From Channa striata (taxonomy: Eukaryota; Chordata; Actinopteri; Anabantiformes; Channidae), in the NCBI GenBank assembly GCA_033026295.1, contig CM065182.1, forward strand, positions 15,892,715 through 15,956,714: a DNA stretch of 64,000 nucleotides. The letters run 5' to 3'. The notes beneath the pieces were generated by a model. The model had not been told where the DNA came from, did no database searches, and worked only from the letters and a program-made list of their open reading frames with translations. This document shows positions 27,273-39,100 of this stretch, one piece after another. Made by a program: the position numbers and the translations under genes. Every line of letters starts with the position of its first letter. Positions within the stretch are counted from its first letter, which is position 1.

Positions 27273-29710
27273 TTATGGGGAAAGCAGAAAAGATTCTCCA
27301 CTAAGTCACATCTCTAGGTCATCTTTTACAGAAATTATTTTGAATTTTTTGTCCTACCCATTAAAACACATCAAGTAGGTATTTTCACAACTGCTTAAGT
27401 AATCAGATTACTTTGTTGTAAGTTTTGCACACCAGAAATAAAACTTGATAGAACCTTTCGGCCCTCCTTTATAAAAAAAAAAAAAACTTTAAAAAGTTAC
27501 GTAGGATTAAACAGTGTTTGCGTTTGGACCGGCATGATCATCAATACATGTGATGCCGTGTTTTTAATAGCGAGCTCCTTGCTGTGGGACTCTCCTCCCG
27601 TCCTCTTTGTCAGTTCCCCTGTCCCTGCCCCCTCCCTCTGTGCTCGGCCTCTCTTTCAGCTCTGTGTTTTGGCAGCAGCGCTCCCCTGCATCACAAAGCC
27701 TGTACTCCCAGCTTGTCCTTTTGTGTTGTGAACATCGTAGGTAATGATTAACACAAACACATAACAATGGGAGCTTCAGCATCCAACCAGCGTGGGAGAT
27801 ATTGGCCTTAAGGTCCTTGGGCACCATCACTGGACTGGACTTCATGGCCACAAATCTTTGGTTAAAGGTTTTGCCATGTTCTTTACACACTTGTGCTTCT
27901 CCGTGGCTTATTTTTCTCCATATTTTAAAGTGTTTTTGAAGGCATCAGTGTTTTAGCATATTGGATGTAGTTGTAGAAGATTAACAAACTGAAGTAACAG
28001 AATGAATGAATGCGCTGAGATTTCAGGTGGCTTCACATAGAACACACGAGCGTATTAAAGAATTTGATGAGTATGAAAGTATTCCAAACCAAAAATAACA
28101 TCTGCTGGAGATTTCTGAGCAGCAAGGTTTTTATTTTTATTTTTTATCACAATCATGAAAACACAAAATAAGAAAATCCCTCATGCACATATACAACATG
28201 GTCAACAACAACAATTCAAAAAGCGTTAAGGGTTGCAAGATATGATCTGTGCTTTCTACATAGAATCTTTTAAGATTTTCACTGACAGACACTTCAGACA
28301 CTTTTAATAACAGAGTTCTGATTGCAGTGTCAAAACAGAGGATCCTGACATGTGTGTTCGTTCCAAACAACCAGTTTAATGTCAAGCAGGCTGAAAATGT
28401 GGATGGATATGCGTGTTGATCTCTTATGTCAATGCTGTTAAAAATCTCCACTAGCTTCTCACTAGCTCACTCCACTTTAAATAGGATAACTACTCAGCTT
28501 AATAACAGTTAAGTACAGTAGTTCAGCCCCTGGTTTATATGGACGACCTAAACGAACTTCTTTTAGATGAACTCTCGTTGACATCACATGGTCATTTTGG
28601 AGAGGAGCATTTTCCTAAACTGTTGAAAATTTAAATGCAAATGTGAGCTGATGTTTCCATGACGTGTCCCCGCTGTGAACAAAACTAATGAGCCACCGAC
28701 CACACCTCACATTCTTCTGACCTTTATTCCACCTCACTTTCCCTCCACACATACACCCTCCTGACCTCACCTCTCCCCAACGATTATCATTCACCCCAAC
28801 ATCACCCCTCCTCCTTTCCAATCTGTTATCAGCTGTCAGGCACCAACCAGCCCTGGTATTCACCATTAGCATTAACATCAGTATGCAGTGGGCTATCAAT
28901 GCTATCTGGACCTGGAGGCACAGGGAGGGATCCTCCATATCACCGAATGTCATCAGATAAAGAGGTGGGACGCAGGGTCTGGTCTTGGTCAGGAGGAGAT
29001 CGTAAATTGAGATTTTTTTCATTTTTATCACGCTGAGCATTTGGAGATTTTGATGGAGTTAAGGAAAGTTAAACACTCCTGTGTGTGTTAATAACTTAGC
29101 ATAGCAACAAGGGCTGGAAGAAATAATAAACAGCAAGTCTGGTTCTGTTAAAAAAAAATCTGGAACTTTATTTCAGTCCTGCAGCTCTCTTAGAAACTAT
29201 TTCCTATTTTATGAAATAAGAGCAGGTACAATATTTTGAGCCCAAACTGGCTCTGCATGAAGTGCAGTATTTATGTTTTGTCTGTCGTACAGCTGCTCTT
29301 GCCAACGTCTGTACTGGTGTCACCTTGTTAATGGTGTTTGGTTTGGTTTCATTCTGTCATTAAATATCCTACACCTAACTCAATTTTCCACATAGTTTAT
29401 ATATTGCATAAGCAAGTAAACAACCCTAACAGTGAAAAAACAGACAGCACAAAAGTAAAGTTTAATGTAATAAAGCAAGATATGGGGTCAAGACATTTGA
29501 AGGTAAAATACTTTATATACATATATGCAGAACATTTTCATTTGGCAACATAAGGCAGAATATAACATGCTGTCAGTAAAATTGCACCTTTTTAGAGAAA
29601 ATAAAATACTTTTGACCAACAACCAAGCAGTCTTGCTTATATATGATTTACATTGCTCTTTAGCCTTAAATGCTTGTCCTGTTCAGTGTCATGTGGTGCA
29701 CAAGCCTACC
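27273..29710. other. No gene seen
   Basis: Several frames of 100-140 codons on the minus strand (27,564-27,890; 28,137-28,451; 28,615-29,040) show no recognisable domain and are probably chance. Confidence 0.5.
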
Positions 29711-29955
29711 CCAGCAGTCACGAGGCAAGAGGCGGGGAACACCCTGGACAGCCTGGCACCTATCTCACAGAGACAGACAACCCCTTCACAATCACATTCA
29801 CACCTATGGGCAATTTAGAGTGACCAGAGTCCCCCGGAGGAAACCACCACAGGCAGAACATGCAAACTCCAAACGGAAAAGCAGACGAAGGGGGAGTCAG
29901 GCCGGAGTCTTGCTGTGAGACTGCAGCACTATCCACTGCACGGCCGAGCTGCCCC
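29711..29955 (+). repeat. Interspersed fish repeat (GGCAATTTAGAGTGACC family), copy 1
   Basis: Ordered phrases: GCGGGGAACACCCTGGACAG, GGGCAATTTAGAGTGACCAG, GGAGGAAACC, AGAACATGCAAACTCC, CTTGCTGTGAGACTGCAGCA and CCACTGCACGGCCGAGCTGC. The same order occurs at 52,621-52,919 and, inverted, at 62,251-62,552. Confidence 0.75.
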
Positions 29956-30338
29956 GTTTGAGTTGTTACAAATTTAAATTTCAGTGTGGGATCATGCTGA
30001 CTGTGTATGACTCAGTACTGTGCTAGCTGTGCTAAACCATCAGTGTGAAGCAATCTCAGTAGATTGGCACATAAGCTGACTGTCAATGAATAAAGGCTTC
30101 AGAAACAAAGAGGTAGTGGGTGTGTCAGTGGGATTTACAGTAAATATAAAGGCTGTGTGTGTTTGTGTGTGTTTAGACTGATTATGAGATACCTGTGTTT
30201 TGGGAGGGGAATGCAGGGTTGATATTTTTCTTTGTTGTTGTGCTAATGTGTCTTGGTTGTATTTCATTTGGCTGTGCACCTCCCATGTATATGTTCTGCA
30301 TGACAAAAAGGGCAAACTTGATTTGATTCCAGTTGCCT

Positions 30339-30341
<3 letters not shown>
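29956..30341. other. No gene seen
   Basis: No supported feature apart from a short GT-rich patch near 30,153-30,172. Confidence 0.5.

Positions 30342-30376
<35 letters not shown>
30342..30376. repeat. (CA)n microsatellite
   Basis: A pure CA run. A shorter CA run is at 30499-30517. Confidence 0.95.
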
Positions 30377-30378
<2 letters not shown>

Positions 30379-30517
30379 AATACACACACACTTGAGTATC
30401 TTCTGCCCCAATTCATGTCAAACTTGGAGGACAACACCAAGTTAATCATTTGTGGTATCTGTGCTCATCAGCCCTGCCGTGTGCAACTAGCAGACTTGAC
30501 ACACACACACACACACA

Positions 30518-33060
30518 TCGCGCTGGATAGCATTAACACAGCTCTTATCAACTTTATGACTTCCACTCCGGCTCCTTTATTTGTGTACTTTGACTTTCGC
30601 TGTAAAACTGCGTCTGACCTGATGTAGCACTGTGCAGTGTCAAAGGTCAAATCTGGAATGTATTTCAACACATAAATTTCATCTAAACACACTCATGCTG
30701 CAGACACTTGAGGCAGTAAACACAGTGTGCAGCTCCTTGACCTCTTTTTGGAATTATTTGGAAACTTATTTTGCTGTTGGCAGAGCTCTCCAACAGGCAG
30801 CGTTTTAGTCAGACCTTTCGTAGAGCATCCTGACGGCTCACTTAACTAAAGCAGGTATCATATAACAAAGTCTGAATCCCTGCCAGGACCTGTTTGACCA
30901 ACGAATGTCCTCCTCAACACTTCCTGTCTTTTCACAATAAAAAAAGACACAAACAAAAAACTCTAACTATATATATTATAATTTCTAATATTTCTAGAAA
31001 TAATAACAACAATGTTTTGGGCATTTTGGAAGGTCAGCAGTTCTCCACAAATGAAAATAAAAAACTTCAACTTGGGCATTATTCTGCTGCTTCATTTCTG
31101 AACCCAAGTGTGGATTTGCTCACGTCCAGCCACAAGATTATTAGTGAGGTCAGAGCCTGGTTTTAATTGATGAGGTCAATTAAACCAAACAGGAAAAAAT
31201 ATTTGGTTATAAACCTCAGCTTTGTGCCCAAGCGCATTGTCACCATGCAAGGTAAAGAAGGTAAAGTGGTGGGTTGGTCGTGACAGCTGGAGTGGTCTCC
31301 AGCCCCCTGCAGTGCTCAGTGGAATGGATGGATGGAAAATCTAAAGGTTGGTTTGGTTGGACTGGAGTTGTTAAAATTGCTGCATCTACAAATATCATAA
31401 AACAGAATTTCATAGAAAAACACACGCAGTCATTATGCTAAAATGCATAATTACAGCAGGTTTCCCTGCTCACTGTTTCTCTTCTTACACTTCTGTCAGT
31501 TCATCTCCTTGTTCGTTCAGTCTGTCAGTGGTTGTTTATTGATTACTGGTTATTACGACTCCTGAGTTCCTGTGTGTAATGATCTCATCTGCTCTTCTCT
31601 GATCCTCTATCCTCTCCTCCCACCCTGTATTATATGCTGTTCTTCTATACAGTAAACCTTCCTTTTGTGACTATTTTCACCTGTTTTTCACATTTGAATA
31701 TCTCATCTCAACACTGCTTTTTAAAAAGACAAATTGCCGCTGGCAAAATTTCTGCCCCACATTTTCCCAAGTATATTTTTACACTTTTTCTATTCCTTTC
31801 TACTTTTGAATTAGGGCAGTGTCAATCATTTAGCATTTTTTCAATAGTAAAAATTCAGCATGGAATCTCAGCATTGATCTCAGATCAGTCAGTGATCAGC
31901 TTGGTGGGTTAAATTCAGAAGGACTGCTAAGTTCTGTTAGTAACACTTGACGTGAACACATTTTTATGTACTGTAGTTCCAGACTGTGCTTTGTTTGATT
32001 TCTTTTTCAAATATATAAATATTAACGTTTCAGAATGCTTAACGTTCTTTGTGAAGGGAGGAAACAGTTTTGCTGGCCCTATTTGCACACTCATGTTGTA
32101 GGGACACCACTTTTTTTGAGCATTGCTGGTCTTTTTAGTTCATTGTCAGTCTTCAGGAAATCAATGCAGGTTTATGTAACAAACTGATAAAAGTGTGTGT
32201 CTGTGTTCATTCAAAGAACACAACCTGCAGAGATATGTCAGAGTGACACAAGCTGTAGGCAAAACTAATTGATGGATGTATTTATGTGATCTTTTTCTCA
32301 CATTTTTTAACAATATTTTTATAACCTGATATGCAAAAGAGAAACATGGTTGAGGAATATGAAAATAAAACATTTTCCTCTTAAATAATTTATTCTTGTT
32401 CATTGTATTACTATAAGATGTTCCAAACATGCGGGGATAGTTTCTTTACCTCCTCTGTATTCTGATCCCGGGCTGATGGAGCACAGATTTAGTTGTCTGT
32501 CATAAAACTAAATTGTTTTTCTTTACTCAACAACTTTTTCTTTGTTGTATGCAAAAATAAACTTGATATGAAATATTCTGATGTTTTACTGTATGCGGCG
32601 TCCAATATGTTCTTCTTTTGTGAAGCTTTCATACCAGAGTAAACATTAGATCTCAGAGTGTTCTCTGCTGCAGCTAATGAGATTACTAGGCCCTGTTCTT
32701 TTACTGATGCAATTAAAACCTGGAAGCCATTAACACACATTCACTCAGCAACCTAATTGAATGGTGCTTCTGACGGGGCCTTAATGCTCTGTTTGCAGAA
32801 AAGACAATTAACCCGCTATAAATTATGAGACGTTATAAAAACGTTAATAACACGAGTTGCACGGTGATTTTCGGCACACGCACACAGCCTGACATAATTG
32901 AGAAGGTTTTGAGCATTTACAAGACGTGGCTTTTGATTTAAGGCGTAAAACCACCAAGTTGTAGGAGAGGTAGAGGGTCTTGGGTTTTATTCGTCAGCTT
33001 CTTGGAGGGAACGGGGGTGTTTTTGTGTTGGGGTGGAGGGAGGGTAACAGAAGCAGACCC
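30518..33060. other. No gene seen; two small repeat fragments
   Basis: About 31,255-31,340 looks like the inverted end of the GGCAATTTAGAGTGACC family (CTCCAGCCCCCTGCAGTG, then GGATGGATGG). Positions 32,082-32,108 share a 27-nt near-identical block with 63,007-63,033. Nothing coding was seen. Confidence 0.5.
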
Positions 33061-33266
33061 CCTCCCCTCCTCTCTCTCTCTCTCTCTCTCTCTCCATCTC
33101 TCCCTCTCTCCCTCCCTTCACTCCCCCTCCTCCTCCTCCTCCTCCTTCCCTGGTCGCTTTCAGACCATTGTTGTTGTGGCTGCCGTCCGGAGAGCAGCAC
33201 AGTGTTGTAGGTGGGCTGGTTGGTGAAGCACACAGTAACCAGCTCCTCTCTCTCTCTCTCTCTCCC
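33061..33266 (+). promoter_or_regulatory. Probable fgfr4 promoter region with CT/GAGA tracts
   Basis: A polypyrimidine block (TC repeats, then CTC repeats, about 33061-33150) and a second TC run (33244-33266) lie just upstream of the inferred first exon. The sequence after them is richer in CpG than the surrounding AT-rich DNA. I see no clear TATA box. The transcription start is not defined by sequence alone; placement rests on the splice donor at 33829 and the distance to the coding exons. Confidence 0.45.
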
Positions 33267-33828
33267 TGCTGGAGAAAGGAAAAGGACTGAGCTCCACATT
33301 TCAGTGGCAGAGCAGTTCAGATCTCACCAGGACCAACTCACCGCGGAGAGAAGCTGCCGGAGCGCTGCGTAAAGACGCACGGAAAGACTTTTACCATAGA
33401 CGGTGCGATAGTTTAATGAAGAAGAGACTCTGATTTACGAAGCGCGTTTTATTATTCGTCTCTATCGATATTTTGGTCGCATCACGTCGCTTTATCTCTC
33501 ATAAAGCAGTTTCACATTTCTCAGTTGTCTCATGGATTTAGCGCTGTGAGCGGCCGGCTACAGCGGACTTTGCCCCGGGGGATCGTAGCTCTTTCCTCGG
33601 GTCATCGGAAGAACAAGGGCAGCTGTCGTTGGCGTTTTTGATGGATTTATAAGCTCAATTCCGAGTTCAACTGGATACAAAACGGCCGCTCACTGGCAGC
33701 TTTGGAGGGGATCCGACGGGACTACCGGCTCTCCAAATGAGGATTTCAATATTCACTCCTATCGATCGGGAGCAGCAGTGATTTTCCTTGGTGCCAGTCA
33801 TCACGGCCAAAACAAGCAGAGAAGAAAG
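33267..33828 (+). other. fgfr4: Probable 5' untranslated exon 1 of fgfr4
   Basis: This is the most CpG-containing block near the gene. It ends at a strong donor (AAAG then GTGGGTG at 33829). No long reading frame runs through it. It holds four short upstream ORFs: 33416-33433, 33532-33549, 33641-33652 and 33737-33781. It would join to the acceptor at 35971-35972. The 5' boundary is a guess. Another first exon is possible. Confidence 0.5.
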
Positions 33829-35972
33829 GTGGGTGAAAACGGACGGAGACAGCTGGAGATTCTTGGAGAGTTCTTTCATTCATTTTCACTCCACGCTGGA
33901 GTGTAGGTCCGATTACAACAAAAAGCCACTTTGCGCAGCCCCCATATTCAATTACGCGAGGAATTAATTTGTTCTAATAGGCTGAGATTATTATTCCACT
34001 GTTAAAAATTGATTACATTGTCTTAAAATACAGTAAACGTCCACAAACAAGGGAGGGGAAAGCCTGTTTCTGCACTGTTGGACCAGCCACAAACCCTCAT
34101 TTGCATTGTAAACTAGGAAACTGAAACACTTTGGCAACTTTGGGTTTTCACTTATGGAAGCGACGTTAATACGAGTGTTGCGCTTTGCACAGATCCAAAC
34201 AAGTCACTTATTAGACATTGGACCTTCCACATGGACGGTTCCTGTCGCTCCGAGCGGAGTTTGAACCGTGTCAGACCACCGACCCATTCAATAACACGCC
34301 AAGTGATGCAATAAATTTATATTCACCCGCATATGTGTAATAAAAGAACAAAGTGGCACAATCAAAGCAAAAAAATAAAAATCCGGTCAGATTTTTCTCT
34401 TGTGTGGTCGCTGTAGTTTAGTGAGAAGCACTGGAAGTAAAATATTAAAAAACATATTTCATAGAACAGACTCCTCGGTGTGTGTGACATGTCGATGAGC
34501 TGATCACATCGATGGGCCGGTGGCGGGACACACGTGCAGAAGCGTTATTAAAAGTTATCATACCTGTGAATAACGGCTCGGATGTGTTTCCGGACGCTCA
34601 TATGTCGGTCATAATCAACGAGCCCTGGTTGAGGCTGTCGGTGCAGCAAGGTCTGATTTATGAAGTGAGCTTCATATGAATATGTCGTGTGTTAAAAATA
34701 AAACGGCTCACACAGTGACGCCCTTCACAGTAACGTAGAATACAGTCGAAGTGTTTTGGCTCCGGATGAACAGCAGCCAGGCAGCGTGCCAGCGGAATTA
34801 GCAGCAGCAGGAGAAAAAAGTTTTCCAGTCCTTAATTGAGAAAGAATACGTTTCATTCAGCAAGCTGGTTGTTTAAAGCGGTGTGTGTGTGTGTGTGTGT
34901 GAGTGTGTGTGTGTGTGTGTGGGCGCGGCCTGCACGCATGGAGCGCACACACCGGGGACTGGCGCCTGTGCGCAGTTGGTCCGACTCGCAGCACAAAAAT
35001 CACAGTTATAGACTTTAGTCTTCTTATAGACTGTCAAAGTTTGCTGTTTTTCTTCAGTATGAGTTTGTGGAGAGGTGTTGGACTCAAAATGGCTTTGCAT
35101 TATTTTGTAAAGAGGAACAGTATTTATTAATATTAGTATATTTTTATTATCATATCAAACTGGAGGCTGGTTGTCAAATGTGTCCTTATTTAAAATAAAA
35201 CACTGTCTATTTCTTAAGCATGTTGCTTAAGATAAACAATGAATAAAAGTGGTTTATGATAGAAATAAGTGCAAGTGAAGTTTTTACAACTTCATAATTC
35301 TGATGTGTTTATTTCTTGGTCATATTAAAAGGAGAGATTTCGAAGCAGCATCCTGAGGTGGGGGGGGGAATCAATTATTTACATCTATATAGAGATATAT
35401 AAATAATCCAGGTGATCAAATCTATTCTTGGTAAGAATTTAAGTGTCGTTTAGACTTTTGGCTTATACTAAGATAAAAGCTGTTGAAACTGAATTTGTTT
35501 AGTTTTCAATTTTACCTTCTAAAAACTAATTAGCTTGAAAATAATAGCAATCATTACTTCTCATTTTTGCTAATTTATGCTCATTTCTACCTTCTCAGTC
35601 TCATCAGCTGCTGCTGCTTCAGATTCTGTAGCTTCCTGGCAAGTAAAAAAAAAATCCCATTATCCCAGAGCACAGTGAGCGCCATCCATTGATAAACAAC
35701 AGGCGGTAACAGCCCTGCTTCTTATTCATAACGCAGGAGAGCCTGGACAATGTAAGGCCACTGAGCGGGACAGTTACCAGGACATCTGGTTTACAACACA
35801 GCTGCTCACAGACCAAACAAGCTTTCTTCGAATATTTAGCTAAACTATTGTTTGTGTTTTTGCCACCTGGTTTAAACTGTCTGTGTCTTTAGCTGCTCTC
35901 TAGCCAGGTCTCCTGAAAGATTCCACTTTCTAACAGGTAACCATTGGCCATGTGATTTGTTTGTCCCCTCAG
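33829..35972 (+). other. fgfr4: Probable first intron of fgfr4, in the 5' UTR
   Basis: From the donor at 33829 to the acceptor at 35972. It includes a (GT)n run at 34880-34921 and several CpG-containing stretches (34,480-34,760; 34,920-34,990) that may be regulatory. Confidence 0.5.
34880..34921. repeat. (GT)n microsatellite in intron 1
   Basis: A GT run with a GA interruption. Confidence 0.94.
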
Positions 35973-36168
35973 GATCCAGATTTTTCTAAGTTCTCCAATG
36001 CCAGAGACCGGGGTGTGAGGCCCACGTCAGGCTTCCAGCATACATTTCTACCTTTTAACCACAAGACACACATCTTAAAGATGGCGAAGGTCTGTACGTT
36101 CTGCGTTCTCCTGCTCTGTTTAATGGACAGTGTCTCAACCGGGGCTGCCAACAGAGGAAGAACTAAAG
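35973..36168 (+). CDS. fgfr4: fgfr4 exon 2: end of 5' UTR, start codon and signal peptide
   Basis: The acceptor is a T/C-rich tract ending CCCCTCAG at 35972 and the donor is GTAAGA at 36169. The UTR part contains a 7-codon upstream ORF (35998-36018). The main ATG at 36081 starts 29 codons plus one base (phase 1). The hydrophobic core VLLLCL and a small-residue cleavage region near STGAA make a typical secretory signal. The frame stays open upstream within the exon but has no other ATG there, which supports this start. Confidence 0.9.
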
Positions 36169-39100
36169 GTAAGATCTGAATTGTTTTTTCTGCAAATAGT
36201 ACAAAACTTCAGGCCCAGTTTTTAGAATTTTGTATTTATCAGAAAGTTTAGGACAGTTTACTTCAGGGCAGTACGTCTTGTTGTGAAGGGTGTGTGTTGC
36301 ATATGGCAGGTCATTCCACAAGTGTGTGACTGACGAAACTCAGTAACTTTTAGTTTCTTGGCAAACATGACCCCAAGTGAAGTCAAGGTGACAGGAAAAA
36401 TGACAGAGACCGAGTTGCCATGTCTTGTAGGGGCTGGGAAAGGGGGAAAAGCTCTCAATGCTTTTGCTGCCTTAAAAAGTGCTACCTGATCTGTGCGAAG
36501 CCCTGGGGGTCGGAAGTGTAAATCTGCCTGGCTGCGTGCCAGCTGTAGTGGATGAAGAGGGAGAGGCTGCATGGGCTTTTTTACTGATGCTTTAGAAACA
36601 GAAGCCAATGCAAAAAGTCATTGCCAGTGTACAGATCCATCAACATGTTTCCAAGCCATTGATGTTTAAATGATTTTCAGATGAAATGAAAATGTGAATT
36701 GAAAAGAATGTGACAAGATTGATGAAAGACAAAGCCGATTGTTGCCCTAGAGGCGTCAAGCACAGGAGTCTCCTCTTTTCCTTCAGTGTAGAGCCAAATG
36801 AGGCCAGCCAGGGCTTGCTGTTCAGAGGGGCCCTAGGAAGAGCTCTTAGGTTTGTTTGTAAGACACACGAGTAAAGAGTCAAAGCAGGATTGAAAGAAAG
36901 ATCTGATGGGCTGTAGGATATGCAGAGACACCATGTATACTCATTTTGGACCCCTGGAGATTTGAAAAAGGGTTCATTGTTGAAAATTGTTGCAAAAGTT
37001 GGAAAAAGTAGACAAGCTGGGATTCAGGTCTGACACAAATGAACAATTAATAATTTTGTTCTATTACAAGCATTTGGTCTTTGTGCCGTGACAGGGACTT
37101 TTTTTTTTACGATTGTATATTTTGGCCAGGTGGGGTGTTGGGACCACAGAATGGTTTATGATATTTCATGTTTCAAGTTTAAAACCGCTTTATAAAGAAC
37201 CCTGTGCGTAACAAACACTGGATTATCTCTTGTATACAAAGATCTTTTTCACTTAATTGGAATGCTTCCGCAAGGGCAGCCAATAACGGACAAGAATGGA
37301 GGATTGTGTGGAGCTCTATAGTAATTCAACTAATATGAAGTACATACAGGAATAGAGGGCCATGCTGTAGGTTCCTAGTTTCCACGGCGGGTTGTGCTGG
37401 CAACCCAGGCGGCTGACTGGCTCACTCACACCGGCCGAGCGGTTTGTTTGTGTTGTGTTGTGTTGTGTTTGCCCCCTCGCCTCTGGGTGACAATTCACAC
37501 TCAGTCATGAGTTCAACTCCAGGGCACTGTCCCTGTCTCTGCAAGTTCATTAGCATGGCTGCAAGTGTGTGTGTGTGCGTTCATCTATTTGATTTACTGC
37601 TCACTACTCCATTAGAGGAAAATATGTGGCTTGTTGGATCCCATATTGTTTAAATTTGAACTCAGATTGACATGCATGAAATGATCACAGTGCACAGCAA
37701 AACTTGCCATCACGACGTTTCGCTGCTTTGACGAAACACCATTTTTGATTTTACACTTAAAGCATTACCTCTCTATTACTCAGGGCAATTAGGAAAACAT
37801 GGCAGTACTTCACTCCGACTAGGAAGCAGATTGCCTTTTCACTAAGCACTTGCAGGAAGCAATCAGACAGAAAATTGCCCAGGAAAATTGTTCGTTCTGA
37901 GTGACTGAGCAGTAAGCGGGGTCCACGGCCAGGGTGCACATAGGCTGAAAAAAGCCAGTGGGCGAGCACATAAATAGACCAGTGGCCCACTGAATGGATG
38001 GCTCTGTGGCCAAAGTTGACATGATAGTAGCCTGGTTATCAGGGCACTCTATCGCCAGTTCCCGGTCGCATTAAATGTCAGCAGTTGTTTAGGAGCATAG
38101 TGTTCTGTTGCTGGACCTTTCAGAGGTAAACTGAAACCACCAGGATGTGTTTTGACAATTTTTGTCCTGTTCAGCTGGGGCACCTTCAAACCAAGGATCT
38201 TTGTAGATGTCTGTTTTTATTCTGGACTCCTCAATCTGTGTTGTACTAACCATTTACAGGAAATGACACCAAGAACAGGTTCAAAGATACAAGGAATCAG
38301 TTAGACACCGAATCAACAAGCATAAAAATTAATCTTAGGTAAAAAAAATATGACTGATTTTTTCTCCTCTCTATCTTATTTAATTCTACAGATTTAAGAA
38401 TCTCCAGGCCACTGATTGTGCCGGGTTACCCTGAAAACGTCACAGCAGTTGTGGGTGGTCAGGCAAATCTGGTGTGTAAAGTTCACAGGCCAGCATCTAC
38501 TAAGGTGCAGTGGTTGAAGGTGGAGGTCAACTCTGTGGGGCAAAGTCAGGGAGGAGCAACTCAACTCAGGGCTCTGACGGTGAGAAATGAACCTTTACCA
38601 CAAAACACAGAAATCTAAGTTTTCATGGTCTACGCAGACTGTGTTTGGATTCTGTCCTCATCACGTTAAAAAGATGCAGAAATGCTCCTTCATGCAGGAT
38701 CTCCAGAACAATGGCTCGAAGATGAACACCTTGCACCTGATCAACATCACTCTGCAGGATGCGGGGGAGTACATTTGCGTCGCCGAGGGCACCCATGCAG
38801 GACAGACCGTCCAGGCCAAGCAGTCGGCGTGGCTCGATGTTCTGCCTGGTGAGAAACACTTATCATGCCAAGATCTGGACATATCTTAGTTGTTGGGCCT
38901 TACATATGTAACTGATTAAACAGTTTTAACCGTTTCCATTTTTAAACGCAACAGGCCTTAATGCCATCAAGACACTCCAAATGTACAAGTTTTGTTGGTT
39001 CGGCACTAATTTAACTGTATTTGAAGGCCGGCCACAGCTCCCAGCACCCTGGGGCTTAAAAGCTTAATGCGACAGCAGGGAGGACCCTTAGCTCTGTGGA

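Noticed and set aside
29525..29918. Open frames near 29.7 kb
   Set aside because: They run over copy 1 of the GGCAATTTAGAGTGACC repeat family and show no domain.
35952..36179. Start codon at 35952, upstream of the chosen one
   Set aside because: It lies before the splice acceptor at 35972. The first in-frame ATG in the exon is 36081, which has the signal peptide.
38587..38889. An ATG at 38587 as an alternative start for the extra Ig domain
   Set aside because: It lies in the intron, has no signal peptide, and the exon is better explained by splicing from 38579 to 38698.
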